A stretch of 64,000 nt of DNA from Homarus americanus (taxonomy: Eukaryota > Arthropoda > Malacostraca > Decapoda > Nephropidae), in NCBI RefSeq assembly GCF_018991925.1, contig NW_024756914.1, positions 3,736,848 through 3,800,847 of the forward strand, written 5' to 3'. Below, piece by piece: positions 34,690-45,834 of this stretch (positions are counted from its first letter, which is position 1; each line of letters opens with the position of its first letter). The notes under the pieces were generated by a model, which made no database searches, was not told the DNA's origin, and saw nothing but the letters and a program-made list of their open reading frames with translations. Position numbers and translations under genes: made by a program.

Positions 34690-35165
34690 GGTGAAAAAAC
34701 GTGGCGTTAGAGGCCGGCCGGCCCCACTTACCCAGAAGGGACGAACTTTGAACTGACGGTTTAGTCACGCTGACCTCCACAAACACAAATTGTGGAACAT
34801 TTCCTTCTCATTATCTACTTACTCTACCCGTGTCTGCTTCCGATGAAGTTGCCTAATAACAAAACTCTGGTGGAGTTCTTAAGCAGTATCCACTTACCTT
34901 TACTCCTTATGTGTGACGTAGGAAGGGACATATAACGACCCCCAAAATTAATGGGCTCCCTGCGCAGTATAGCGCTATCTTTACTGCGCATGTGTTACAC
35001 AGAAGGGGACGTACCCGACCTAGAATCATGGTCGTGTCGATACTTTCTGGTGAAATTCCTACACAGCATTATACTTACTAACCCAGTATCTTGGTTTGGT
35101 ATGTTGAGTCACCTGGTGTCAATAAATGCACTGTGCTTTACTCCCCGCGTCTGTCTTACGTTATA
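34690..35165. repeat. Diverged ~120-bp tandem repeats
   Basis: Units share the pattern TTACTCC..GTGT.ACG.AGAAGGGAC.TA..CGACC and ...TTACTTACC.AG. Around four degenerate copies are recognisable by eye. Exact borders are uncertain. Confidence 0.5.
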
Positions 35166-35169
35166 AACA

Positions 35170-36590
35170 TGTAATGGTGCGGCGTGCTCCTATATAATGG
35201 TGCTGCGCTACTTCTATATAATTGTGTGACGTATCCATTCCTTACACATATCTCAGACTAATGCGGCTCTTGCCTACACGTTTAAGTATCGTGATTATAT
35301 ACTGATGGAAGAGAGGGAGTACGGCGATAGTAACTCCCCGTACCCTCTTTACCATGTTTTGCTACGAATGACAGTATCTCGGTGATGTAAGGAATCAATT
35401 GTGTAAAGACCTTCGAACGTGTGATATATAGGTCACTTACATGGAGATTATAGAGCAGGGGATGTTTTTATTTGTACTGTTTTTTTTGGGGGGGGGGGGG
35501 TTACAGATGTGTTATTTTTTTTCCTTAATCAGAGCCGAAGAGGAAGGAAGAGAGGGAGGTTAGTGTAAAGATTAAATATGGGAAAATTGTATCTCTTTTT
35601 CTAGACGTGAGGAAGCAGGACAATTATTATGTCGGCCAGGGTTCCAAATATCAAGGCAGTCGACGATTTCATGGGACGTGAACTGACGTATAAAAATTAT
35701 ATAAATAATTGATAGCCTAGAATCAAGGGATATAAACTCTCAACTATCGAAGAGGCATAAATGACCTGGGGGAAATGATGACGAAGAAAAATAAACAAAA
35801 TGCAGTAAGAATGACGCCACTGCCAAGAAACAAAAAACAAAGAAAAAATATAAAATTGCGAGAGCTGTAACAATAAAATCAAGACACAGAAAAAGAAAAG
35901 ACAAGGAAAGAAGATAAAGTCAAAATTTCATTGTAATAAAACTATTAAGAAACAAAAAAGGGAGAAGAGAATAAGAAATAACAATGGGAAAGAAGTAAAG
36001 AGGAAATAGTAAAGAAAAAATAAATAAAACATTAGAAAACCGATCTAGAAAAGGAAAAAGAAAGAAGACACGGAAGAAAAATGAATAGTTGAAAATGGAG
36101 ACTAAAGCACAATGGGTGGAGAAGTCTAGGCATGGAAGGTTACCTGAGGTCATTAGCGTATCCCTCAAGTGTATTATTGTGGTTTGGGGTGTTTTTGAGT
36201 TTTATGGTATTTTCGGTGTTTATGTTTTGTATTTTGTTTCTTAATACCAGAGGAATTTTTACATTAATTAGCGAATGGGGTGATAGACACGTTTTTTTAT
36301 CGGCTTGCCTATGTACAGTACAGTAGATGATGTTGGCTGGCGACAATAGGCAACGTTGTGGTGTAACTGGTGACACTTGGCAATCTAGTGTTGTTAGTCA
36401 ACCAGCTGGTAACCTTTACTCCCTTTTTAGATTAAAACTCTCGTGGTGTTATCAGTACCGATATGCCGTACAGCAGGTACCTACTTTGCTGCTATATGAA
36501 CAGGGACGAAGGGGACTAGGAAGAGTGTCCAAACAACGCTTTGCGAATTCGTATTCAGGGACAAGTTGTTGGAACTTCCAATAACTTGCT
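35170..36590. other. Intergenic; homopurine tract
   Basis: A 12-G run occurs at about 35489-35500. From about 35780 to 36080 the plus strand is strongly purine-biased (AAGAAAA/GGAAAG words). No gene is supported. Confidence 0.45.
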
Positions 36591-36594
36591 TAGA

Positions 36595-36795
36595 CATAAA
36601 CCATTGACTCTTCAGGCTTCTACGCCCTCGACTCTTCAGGCTTCTACGCCCTTAACTCATAAGACATAAAGGCAAGCATGAACTTAAGATGCTTCCCTGT
36701 TGGGCGCTGTAAACGCTTCTGCGCTTCACCTTGCACAGGATGTAAGGGGGTGCCCAATAAACTAGCCCCCTCGTGGGCAATCTAAAAAAAAGTAC
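36595..36795 (+). mobile_element. LINE 3' UTR copy related to 45105-45605
   Basis: Plus-strand counterpart of the repeat seen on the minus strand at 45 kb: CTTCAGGCTTCTACGCCCTT, GGCAAGCATGAACTT, GTAAACGCTTCTGCGCTTCA, CCTTGCACAGGATGTAAGGG and a terminal CCCAATAAACTAGCCCCCTC with an AATAAA signal. It begins with a 24-bp tandem duplication. Confidence 0.75.
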
Positions 36796-37048
36796 CGATA
36801 ACAACACAGATTAGTGACGCTGTCTTGGTTTGCTCTTGTTTATTTGTTTAGTCATGATTTTTCATGTCTTACTTCTCGACTGACTGTGACGGTAAATCTC
36901 ACCTAACCTCAATTGGCCGAACCAAACGAGACTTGAGATGCGTTTCGTTGATGGGGTTTTGGTCATATTATAATTTTGGTGGTTCTATACTGTGTATGCG
37001 GGTTCCCTGCGATGATATTTTATCCGGTAGAATAATAATCTTGTAGGA

Positions 37049-38142
37049 TTTATAAGAACATAAGAACATAGAACATAAGAAAGTGGGATACTGCAGGAGG
37101 CCGACTGGCCCATACAGGGCAGATCCCTTTCACACCCATCCCAGCACTTCCATGTGCCTATCCAACTTCGTCTTGAAGCTCCCTAGCGTCCCCGATCCTA
37201 CTATAGCACTCGGTAGCCTATTCCACATATCCACAACTCTATTACCAAACCAGTGCTTGCCTATATCCTTTCTGAATCGGAATTTATCTAATTTAAAGCC
37301 ATTTGTTCTAGTTATTTCGTTATTACTGAGCTTCAGAACATCTTCCATTTTACCCTTGTTAATCACTTACCCACTTGTACACCTCTATCATATCTCCCCT
37401 AACTCTACGCCTCTCTAATGAATGTAAGCCTAAGCTTTTCAGTCTTTCTTCATATGGAAGGTTTCTAATATTATGGATCATTTTGTCATTCTTCTTTGTA
37501 CTCTCTCCAAAGAATCTATGTCCATTCTATAATCAGGACACCAGAACTGAACCGCATAATCCATGTGTGGCCTCACTAATGCTAGGTAAAGTTTCAAGAT
37601 AACGTCAGCAGTTCTGTTACTCACAGACCTAGATATGAACCCAAGAACTGTTTGCCTTGTTGCGAACGCTAATACATTGTTTTCTAGGTTTCAAGTCGTT
37701 GCTAACAAATACACCTAGATCTTTTTCACAAACTGAGTTTTCTATTTCCGTGTTACCTAGTTTATACTTAACGTTTGTATTCGTCTTCCCTATCTGTAGT
37801 ACCTTGCATTTATCAGTATTAAAATTCATTTGCCAGTCTACTGACCACTCATGTAAGGTATCTAGATCTCTTTGAAGGTGTTCAAAGTCACTGTCTGAAT
37901 TTATCACTCTCCCATTTTGGTATCATCTGCAAATTTACTAATCCTACTAGTTATGCCTAAATCAAGATCATTAATGAATATAACAAACAGCAGAGGGCCT
38001 AATACAGATCCTGGGGAACTCCGCTTTGACCGCACCCCAGTCTGACTTTAATCCATTTATGCTGACTCTTTGTTTCCTACCAGTTAACCATGACCTAATC
38101 CATTTTAATACTGATCCACCTATTCCATGTGCTTCTACCTCT
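37049..38142 (-). mobile_element. CR1-like LINE family 3, 5'-truncated and frameshifted
   Basis: Minus-strand frames 37907-37629 (FNTDKCKVLQIGKTN..) and 37366-37130 (RKDIGKHWFGNRVVDMWNRLPSAIV..) are clearly related to family 2 but diverged. FADD-region and VPQG-like sequence continue to about 38142. The 3' end carries four octamer units (plus strand ATAAGAACATAAGAACAT, about 37049-37080). Confidence 0.88.
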
Positions 38143-38484
38143 CACAAAAAATGAAGCCACATCTCGGGGAACTAAACCTTATGAGTCTTACCTCGGAAGT
38201 GTTAAATAAACTGGATATTTGTATTAGGATTCTCAAAAACTCATACACTAAATTTCCACCCAACAGGAGACAGGAGAGAGTACGTAACTAGTTCATGTAA
38301 GCTTGGATGCAACAGAATCAATATTTTAATAACTGACTACTACCTAACACTTGAAGTTAGTGAGAACGTCACTCCCATATAATGTCAGGTTGTGTAACAC
38401 GTATATTTTTTTTATAAGTTTAGGGCTTAACTGAGATATCAGGATGATTACGTCATGGTAAAAGTCAATGTTGTAACGACATAC

Positions 38485-38485
38485 G

Positions 38486-38565
<80 letters not shown>
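38485..38565. repeat. Compound (GT)n-(AAT)n microsatellite
   Basis: (TG)n at 38490-38527 followed by (TAA)n at 38528-38565. The flank at 38566-38690 reads on the minus strand as an element 3' end, with an AATAAACCG signal just before the ATT repeat. The microsatellite may therefore be an element tail. Confidence 0.85.
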
Positions 38566-38566
<1 letters not shown>

Positions 38567-38778
38567 TAACGGTTTATTGAAAAAGTTTGCAGCCCGAAGG
38601 CTGAAAATATACATTGGACATAAATGACTTATTACATACATTGGTGGTTTAACAAAAGCCTTCATTAGAGAAAGGTGAAGGAACATATACAGTGAACATA
38701 CAGATTAATGTTTACACACGTAGATCATGTGAGCTGAAGTGTTGAACAGCAGACGCGTAGTGTAGTAACTTCCCCACA

Positions 38779-39335
38779 TATGGCGTTATGAGGGGCATCA
38801 CGTGGAGTACTAGTTCCCACACAGGTGGTGTTATGAGGGGTTTGATGTGGTGTAGTAATTCCCTCACAGATGGTGTTACGAGGGGCCTGATGATGTAGTA
38901 GTTACCTCACAGATGGTGTTATGAGGGGCATCACGTGGATTGCTAGTTCCCTCACAGGTGGTGTTGTGAGGGGCCTGATGTGGTGTAGTAAATCCCTCAC
39001 AGATGGTGTTACGAGGGGCCTGATGTGGAGTAGTAATTCCCTCACAGATGGTGTTACGAGGGGCCTGATGTGGTGTAGTAATTCCCTCACAGATGGTGTT
39101 ATGAGGGGCCTGATGTGGTGTAGTAATTCCCTCACAGATGGTGTATGAGGGGCCTGATGTGGTGTAGTAATTCCCTCACAGATGGTGTTATGAGGGGCAT
39201 CATGTGGTGTAGTAATTCCCTCACAGATGGTGTTATGAGGGGCATCACGTGGTGTAGTAATTCCCTCACAGATGGTGTTATGAGGGGCATCACGTGGTGT
39301 AGTAATTCCCTCACAGATGGTGTTATGAGGAACTT
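38779..39335. repeat. 45-bp minisatellite, ~12 copies
   Basis: Consensus around GTAGTAATTCCCTCACAGAT / GGTGTTATGAGGGGCCTGAT / GTGGT. Because 45 is a multiple of three, frames stay open across units on both strands. The plus strand gives 15-residue repeats NSLTDGVMRGLMWCS and the minus strand RELLHHIRPLITPSV. Occasional indels, such as GGTGTATGAGG near 39140, shift frame. No promoter or splice context suggests expression. Confidence 0.9.
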
Positions 39336-39828
39336 CACATGATTCTGTAGCAACTCATTCATTACGTGGTGTCGTGCATCATGGGGAGACCACGTGATCT
39401 GTTGTCACAGGACTTCACTCACTCAAGTGGGTGAGGTGTGGTCCCAGGCCTCCCTATCGTGGAGTCTCAGGGGAATTATCACTGGGTACCTGCGACCTCA
39501 CTGTGTGAAGGTTAGCTTGGCTCAGACTCAACTGCCGAGTTGTTTTTCACTGACTTAAGCACTGTTCACCACTATTCAACACTGGTTCTATTCCTTTCCC
39601 AAATGAAATAGTAACTTCTGGCGAGAACTTGTTGATATTCCGGTGGGGAGGAGGGTTCAGGGGAGGGAGTTGGTATGGGCCAACATAACAGTTGACGTGG
39701 CTGCTGCTGAGCAGCGCCAGGTGCGTCTGACCCGTCTTGACCCGGCGGTGGTCAAGGATGTGTGTGTGTGTGTGTGTGTGTGTTTTGTGTTCTTGTGTGT
39801 GTGATACGCAAAATGAGGACAACTTAGT

Positions 39829-40050
39829 TTTTATTGCTACAACTTAATGAAAATTAATTCGTCTATGGTAAAATTTGCTGTTCCATCTAAGAGGTCATTT
39901 ACCATAACAAGATAGCCAAGTTATCCTCACATTAGATTAGGTAAGATTACGGTAGGTAAAGTTTGGTGAGGTTTTCTATCAAACTATCCATGCATAAGTA
40001 TTTTAATGATTACATATTCGCCTATGGCCTGTCAGAGGGAGGAAGGAGGG
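39829..40050. repeat. Unnamed interspersed repeat, second copy
   Basis: Diverged copy of 28548-28735 with an internal inverted repeat (TATGGTAAA...TTTACCATA). Confidence 0.55.
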
Positions 40051-40249
40051 TGGGTAGTGACTGTTTAGAATTTCAGATAACAGGAATATTTATAACTCCA
40101 ACAAAACTCCCTATCACTTTTATTTTTTAGGTCATACTGCCTATGTAATTTCCTTCAGGTCAGCTACTTCCCTTACCCCTATCTGCCAGTGTATCATAAA
40201 ATCAGCCTTTCTACACAGCAGGAGGTTGGTGCCCTGACAGTCTGATGGG

Positions 40250-40485
40250 TGTAGGGCAAAATCCCCTCCCACAAAACCTCCCCCGGACAAAATCCCCCTA
40301 AGAGCAAATTCCCCTCACACAAAAACTCCCCCGGACAAAATCCCCCTAAGAGCAAAATCCCCTCCCACAAAATCTCCCTAGCAAAAGACCTAACTCTAAC
40401 CTTGTGAAACGTTAATATAAAAAAAACAGGGATAATTTGTCCGATTTTGCACTCTGAGGGGATTTTGTCCGGCCGCCCAGTGTGA
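40250..40485. repeat. Tandem C-rich units with an inverted partner
   Basis: Two tandem units of about 63 bp contain CAAAATCCCCTCCCACAAAA and CCCCCGGACAAAATCCCCC. After about 60 bp, GAGGGGATTTTGTCCGGC (40455-40475) is the reverse complement of the shared core. This is a foldback arrangement. Confidence 0.75.
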
Positions 40486-40489
40486 CATC

Positions 40490-41095
40490 CAGAGTATTAT
40501 TATTATTATTATTTTTTTTTTTTTAGCCTTGGTGGCAATATGGAGCCTGGCGTTGGTGGTAGTAAGTAAGCCTTAGTATTATGTGATTCATAGCATATCC
40601 TTAGTGTTCATAGTAACGATGTCAGGGCTGAGTTGTCAATAAATCATCAGTGACATGCATGCAGATAAGGAGAGAGAGAAAGAGAGAGAGAGTAAATAAG
40701 ACGGCCAGTAATTTATTTCCCAATTGTGCCTTATAAGAATCGTGAGGACGTGCCCACCCCCAGTCAGGGAGGAGTCGGGGCTGGGTATTTTCCAGACGCT
40801 CTCCCCCTTCACATCTCTTGGCTCTGATTGGTTGTGTTCTATTCACTCGAGAGACTTCAGGATAGTACGTTTGTCATCGACTGTTTATGTTAATAATAAG
40901 ACCTGATGAATTGTTTATCTTGTTTGTATGTTTATATATCCTATTGAACTTCAGTGATTGTAAGCATGATTATATTTTTGGTAGTCAGTTACATTTACTT
41001 AGCAATTAACTGATAATTTTTAATTGTATAACAGGTAGAGGAAGGCGTGACCACATGGTAAAAGGTATGAAAGAGCTCTAGACTGGAGAGTAATA
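40490..41095. other. Intergenic, no gene seen
   Basis: (ATT)n plus T-run at 40496-40525 and (GA)n at 40668-40692. Otherwise unassigned. Confidence 0.4.
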
Positions 41096-41096
41096 A

Positions 41097-41147
41097 GTCA
41101 CAGTGTTACTAACTGTTATTACTAATAACAGTTAGTAACACTGTGAC
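41097..41147. repeat. Perfect 51-bp palindrome (25-bp arms, one central base)
   Basis: GTCACAGTGTTACTAACTGT... from 41097 to 41121 is exactly reverse-complementary to 41123-41147, with C at 41122 as centre. A G-rich tract starts about 65 bp to the right. Confidence 0.95.
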
Positions 41148-41149
41148 AG

Positions 41150-41345
41150 GGCGTGGGGGGAGGGTGAGGGTTGGCGTGGCTGGAGCGTGAAAGATGATGT
41201 GGGAGGGGGAAGGTGGGAGAGGGAGGGGGGGGGGGGGGGGGAGGGGGGGGTAGGAGAGGGAGGGAAGGTAGGAGAGTGAGGAGAAGGTGGGAGAGGGAGG
41301 GAGAAGATAGAAGAGTGTGGAAGGTAGGAGAGGGAGGGAGAAGGC
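41150..41345. repeat. G-rich, purine-biased low-complexity tract
   Basis: GGGAGGG words with a run of about 15 or more G near 41223-41241, followed by a degenerate repeat of GGTAGGAGAGGGAGGGAGAA. Frames open on the minus strand (proline/serine-rich) are translations of the repeat. Confidence 0.9.
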
Positions 41346-41561
41346 GATTCCATGGAAAGATACCTTGGAAAGTTTCTCAGTTGCCAAGTGTCCACAGATC
41401 TACGCATCAGGATTTCTCTCTTTTCATTTGTGTTGGTACTGTCGGTTCTTGTTTTATTTAGGGAAAGGAACTGTTTGATGATTTAATATTTGTTTTCTTG
41501 ATTTTAATACACATTTTCCTTTAGTTTTCAGTAGCAGTGGTCTTTTTCATATTCCTCAGTT

Positions 41562-43125
41562 ATAAGAACATAAGAATGGAGGAAACTGCAGCAAACCTGC
41601 AGTCCCGTTTACACTCAACCCCTATTGCTCATATAAGCATCCAACCTATGTTTGAAGCTATCCAGCGTATTTGAGTTAATGATGATATTTGGTAACTTGT
41701 TCCATTCATCCACTACTCTGTTTCCAAACCAGTGTTTACCTATTTCGCGCCTAAATCTAAATTTGTCTAATTTAAAACCATTGTTACGAGTTCGCTCCTG
41801 GTTGGATAGTTTGAGTACCTTTGTAATGTCCCCTTTGTTTAGCCCTGACTTCCATTTATACACCTCTATCATGTCGCCCCTCGCTCTACGTCTTTCGAGG
41901 GAGTGCAAATTAAGATGCTTTAACCTGTCTCTATACTCAAGGTTCTTAATGCCCGGGATTAGTCTTGTCATTCTCCTCTGAATTCTTTCCAAGGATTCTA
42001 TATCCATTCTGTATTACGGTGACCAGAACTGAACTGCGTAATCCAGGTGTGGTCTCACAAGCGCAAGATACAGTTTTAGGATGACCTCTCTAGTCTTGTA
42101 ACTAACACTCCTTTGTATGAATCCAGGTACTTTATTAGCCTTGTTAAGAGCAAAAACACATTGTTTACTTGGCTTAAGATTCCTACTTATCACTACTCCT
42201 AAATCTCTCTCGCGGTCGGATTTCTCAATGGCATCGTTGTTCATCTGGTAACTGGTTTCCCTGTTTACATCTCCTAAACTGAGTACTTTACATTTGTCCA
42301 CGTTGAACTTCATCTGCCATTTTTCAGACCATTCGAAATTTTTTTTTAGATCTTCCTGTAGTTTTGCGGAGTCCTCGTCAGATTTAATAATGCGTCCAAT
42401 TTTAGTGTCATCAGCAAATTTACTTATGTTGCTGTTTATGCCGATATCTATGTCGTTTATGTATATAATAAATAATAATGGTCCAAGTACTGAGCCTTGG
42501 GGAACTCCACTAGTGACGTTGCTCCAATAGGCTTTATAGCCGTTTAATGCTCACTCACTGTTTCCTGTCCTGTAACCACGCCATGTTCTTCTACCTTTCT
42601 AATTAGTCTTTCGTGGGGGACTCTGTCGAAGGGTTTGCTAAAGTCGAGATATACCACATCATAATTGTGCCCCTCGTCCACCGATTCGAAAACTGATGAA
42701 AAGAATGTTAATAGATTAGTTAGACATGAACGCCCGCTTGTGAAGCCATTCTGGGAATCATTGATCAATTGGTGCTTCTCCAGGTGATTTTGAATAGAGT
42801 TTGAAATGATTGCTTCCAGTATTTTGCCTACTATTGATGTTAGACTGATTGGACGGTAGTTAGAGGATAGTGATCTATCCCCCTTCTTGAAAATCGGTAT
42901 TACATTCGCTATCCTCCAGGATTCTGGTACTACACCTGTTTTTAAGGACATGTTAAACAACTTCGCTAAGGGCATACTAAGCTCTTCCTTACATTCCTTT
43001 AATACTCTGGCAAATATCTCATCGGGACCAGGTGACTTATTAGGCTTTAGTTTGTCTATTTGCTTACTAACATCGTTACTAGTCACTACTATCTCGCTTA
43101 ATTTGTTTTCTTCACTCTATCTGAA
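41562..43125 (-). mobile_element. CR1-like LINE family 2, longest copy, frameshifted
   Basis: The minus-strand frame 43086-42544 covers the RT fingers and palm ([47 protein letters not shown]). A short internal deletion near 42570 removes most of [13 protein letters not shown] and shifts frame. GVPQGS and FADD follow, then the frames 42313-42014 and 42007-41615 to the C-terminus. The A of SKAFD is changed to P. The 3' end has octamer TTCTTATG-type repeats at about 41562-41577. Confidence 0.9.
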
Positions 43126-43861
43126 TAGAGTTATACTTCTTCGTCTTTTAAACTCAAGTTCCTCATTCGTTACTGGTTACTATTTTCTTTTCACCCTTTT
43201 AGTTTACCTCTGATGCTTCCAACGTTTACAGTATGTGTTAACTTTTTATAATGTTATGAAATTTATATCCAAATCGAACACTCAAGGAAATACAAGGGAT
43301 GGGTGATGAATAACGCTCGCCGATGGTAATTGTCAGCGTCTGTTAAAAATTTCAGTAATTCTTAAAAAAAAAAAATTTAGGATAATAACAGAAATTCGTC
43401 GGCAGCGTCAGTTGGAACATTGCCAGTGATTCAGTCTTCTTGGGCACACTGGTTGCCAGGTACAGGACACTCCTTAGATGGGGGTCAGCGTCTCCTACAT
43501 GATGCTTACGTCGACCGACCATGACAACAAGACAGTAAACGGGAAGGTTCTATATATCGTGATTATTAGCAGGTAGAAGCAGTCTTGTACAGCTGCTAGA
43601 AATTAACAAAATCTCAGCTAGCAGGTAAAATTGATGACAAAGATTATTAAATAACTTATACTTTCTTGCTTCCAGAAGTACTCTAATTCTGGATTAAACC
43701 AAAATTATGGCCATTATTTATATTATTGAGTTGGGAGAATGGGTAGGCCATGTTAGTGACCTTAACACAATTGCAGTTGTATATTGTGCTACTGATTTCT
43801 TTACTTTTTTTTTATTTAATATATTTTTATGTAATTATTTCAGCGAGAAAGTAGCCATGTT
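43126..43861. other. Intergenic, no gene seen
   Basis: AT-rich sequence lying between the two family 2 insertions. No exon or repeat is recognised. Confidence 0.4.
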
Positions 43862-43954
43862 TATAAGAACATAAGAATGGAGGAAACTGCAGCGGGCCTA
43901 TTGGCCCATACTGGGCAGTCTCATTTACACCCAACCCCTATTGCTCATATGAGC
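43862..43954 (-). mobile_element. Family 2 LINE solo 3' tail (~93 bp)
   Basis: Contains only the terminal 3' UTR: plus-strand ATAAGAACATAAGAATGGAG, GGCCTATTGGCCCATACTGG and CAACCCCTATTGCTCATATG. Truncation falls just before the stop codon. It shows how short insertions of this family can be. Confidence 0.9.
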
Positions 43955-43959
43955 ATTTT

Positions 43960-45100
43960 TTAATGAGAACTATTACGGAGGAATTGTAAAGTATTTATAA
44001 AAATTGGTTTAAAAAGTATTCATACATATGTTTTAGAGGCATAAATAAGAATGATATTCATATTTATCTCTAAATTTCTACTGTGGTACTGGGAGTGTGT
44101 TGAGGTCTTTGTATTTATAAGTGTGGTTCAACCACAGTGGTTGTCAGAGATGAGTTTTAAACGTTTCATCAGTGTATTACTGGGCCAAAAATCTGTATAT
44201 AAATGAAAGTTAATGTAAGAATATATTTCTGTGTATGTATTGTGTTTACATATGTGCTTCTAAAAATGCGCTAGGAATGTATTCATGATTATGAATAAAC
44301 TCAGATTAACTGTGAGCATGAAATGTTTCTCCATCATACAAGAAATATATAAAGTCATATTGTATAACTAATAATTATATCTCAAACTTGTTTCTTTATT
44401 ATTATTTTATTGTGAAATTGCTATGAATTTATTCGCATTATTACACAGGCGGGGAAGTAACACAACAAACTGTTTTGGTACACCGTGCTGGGAATGAGGG
44501 AAGATTATGTTAAGGGGGTTATGTGATTTTCATACATGTTACATTCTCCTTTTTTTGCGCTAAATTTGCGCCGAAAGTACAGTTGCCTGCAAAAGTCCTC
44601 CCACAGCCCTTTGTAGCAGGGCTGTGGGAGCACTTTTGCTGGCAACTTACATGTTTAATCACCACTACCTTTCACGTTTGTTTTGTTTATTTTCAGTTTT
44701 TAACTATTGTTTTTTTTCTTATATATAGTTACTTTTATAAGGATGATAGTTATTATTATTATTATTACCTCAAACTCCACCACTCTACCTCCTCCACAAG
44801 CCCTCCCCTGCTCTTATCACTCAGCCCCTGCCTGATGTACTGATACTCTGCGGCTTTTATAAGATTACCACTGTAATCACCGTTATCGTGCGAACTGTTT
44901 ACTGCGATAACCTTTTGGGGACGAGCCGGCTTTCTTACTGATAACACAACAAATATTGTAGTTCTCTTGGCCTCTGTTATCTCAGATGTTAATTTTCAGA
45001 TTAAAGATTGGAGTCCTTGTATTAGATGTGAATAATATGTGAATACTGTAATAAAAGAACTAGACTTTACTCCGGCCAGGTGCTGACCTACACCTCTAGT
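43960..45100. other. Intergenic with one strong hairpin
   Basis: Apart from the hairpin at 44581-44647, no gene or repeat is supported. Confidence 0.4.
44581..44647. repeat. Short hairpin, 28-bp arms, 9-base loop
   Basis: 44582-44609 (GTTGCCTGCAAAAGTCCTCC...) and 44619-44646 (GGGCTGTGGGAGCACTTTTG...) are reverse complements with two mismatches. The loop is TTTGTAGCA. It has the shape of a small pre-miRNA-like or MITE hairpin. Nothing else supports transcription. Confidence 0.85.
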
Positions 45101-45104
45101 GCAC

Positions 45105-45830
45105 TTATTGGGCACCCCCCTTACATCCTGTGCAAGGTGAAGCACAGAAGCGTTTACAGCGCCCATCTGGGAAGCATGCGTAGTTCATGCATGACTCATG
45201 CATTAAGGGCGTAAAAGCCTGAAGGCTCATGGGTTTTGTCAGCAAGTTACATAAAGTGACAGAATGATGAGTGTGTGGGGGGAAAGTTCCCGGTACAATT
45301 TATCTGTTTATGGCAAAGCGTGGCAGGTCCCTAATAATGTCAAGTGCCTGTCTCTAGGAGGAGGGATATCTGGTCAGGGGGGGAAGAGGTACAGATTGCC
45401 CCGGAGGGGGCTAGTTTATTGGACACCCCCTTACATCCTGTGCAAGGTGAAGCGCAGAAGCGTTTACAGTGCCCAACTGGGAAGCATGCGGAGTTCATGC
45501 TTGCCTTTATGACTGATGCATTAAGGGCGTGGAAGCCTGAAGGGTCATGGGTTTTGTCAGCAAGTTACATAAAGTGACAGAATGATGAGTGTGTGGGGTG
45601 GGGGGGGGAGAGGTATTGGTAACGGCTGGGGACCTGTAGGAGGTCATAGGGCAAGTGAGGATGTAGTGAGAGGGTGTGAGAGTCGGTTGACCACAAAGTT
45701 TACAAAGTTGCCAATGTACGAGGCGTGGCAAAGTACAGTGGGGGTGGAGGTGATATGGTGTGGTGGGACAGGTACAGTAGAGGTGGAGGGAGGCACATAG
45801 GTATTGCCAATATTGAGGGACAAACCTTTT
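45105..45830 (-). mobile_element. LINE C-terminal fragment with zinc knuckle and duplicated 3' UTR
   Basis: The minus-strand frame 45731-45507 contains LCKLCGQPTLTPSHYILTCP, a C-x2-C...H-x4-C knuckle like that closing RNase H-type LINEs. Downstream, the 3' UTR is present twice, at 45605-45415 and 45285-45105 (about 170-190 bp each). Each copy contains TTTATGTAACTTGCTGACAA, the CCTTGCACAGGATGTAAGGG block and a CCAATAAACTAG-like polyadenylation region. A plus-strand relative is at 36595-36795. Confidence 0.75.
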
Positions 45831-45834
45831 ACCG

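Noticed and set aside
38779..39335. CRISPR-like array
   Set aside because: The 45-bp units abut without unique spacers and the host is a eukaryote, so it is a minisatellite.
41109..41461. Proline/serine-rich and glycine/arginine-rich frames
   Set aside because: Low-complexity G-rich DNA read in different frames, with no gene context.
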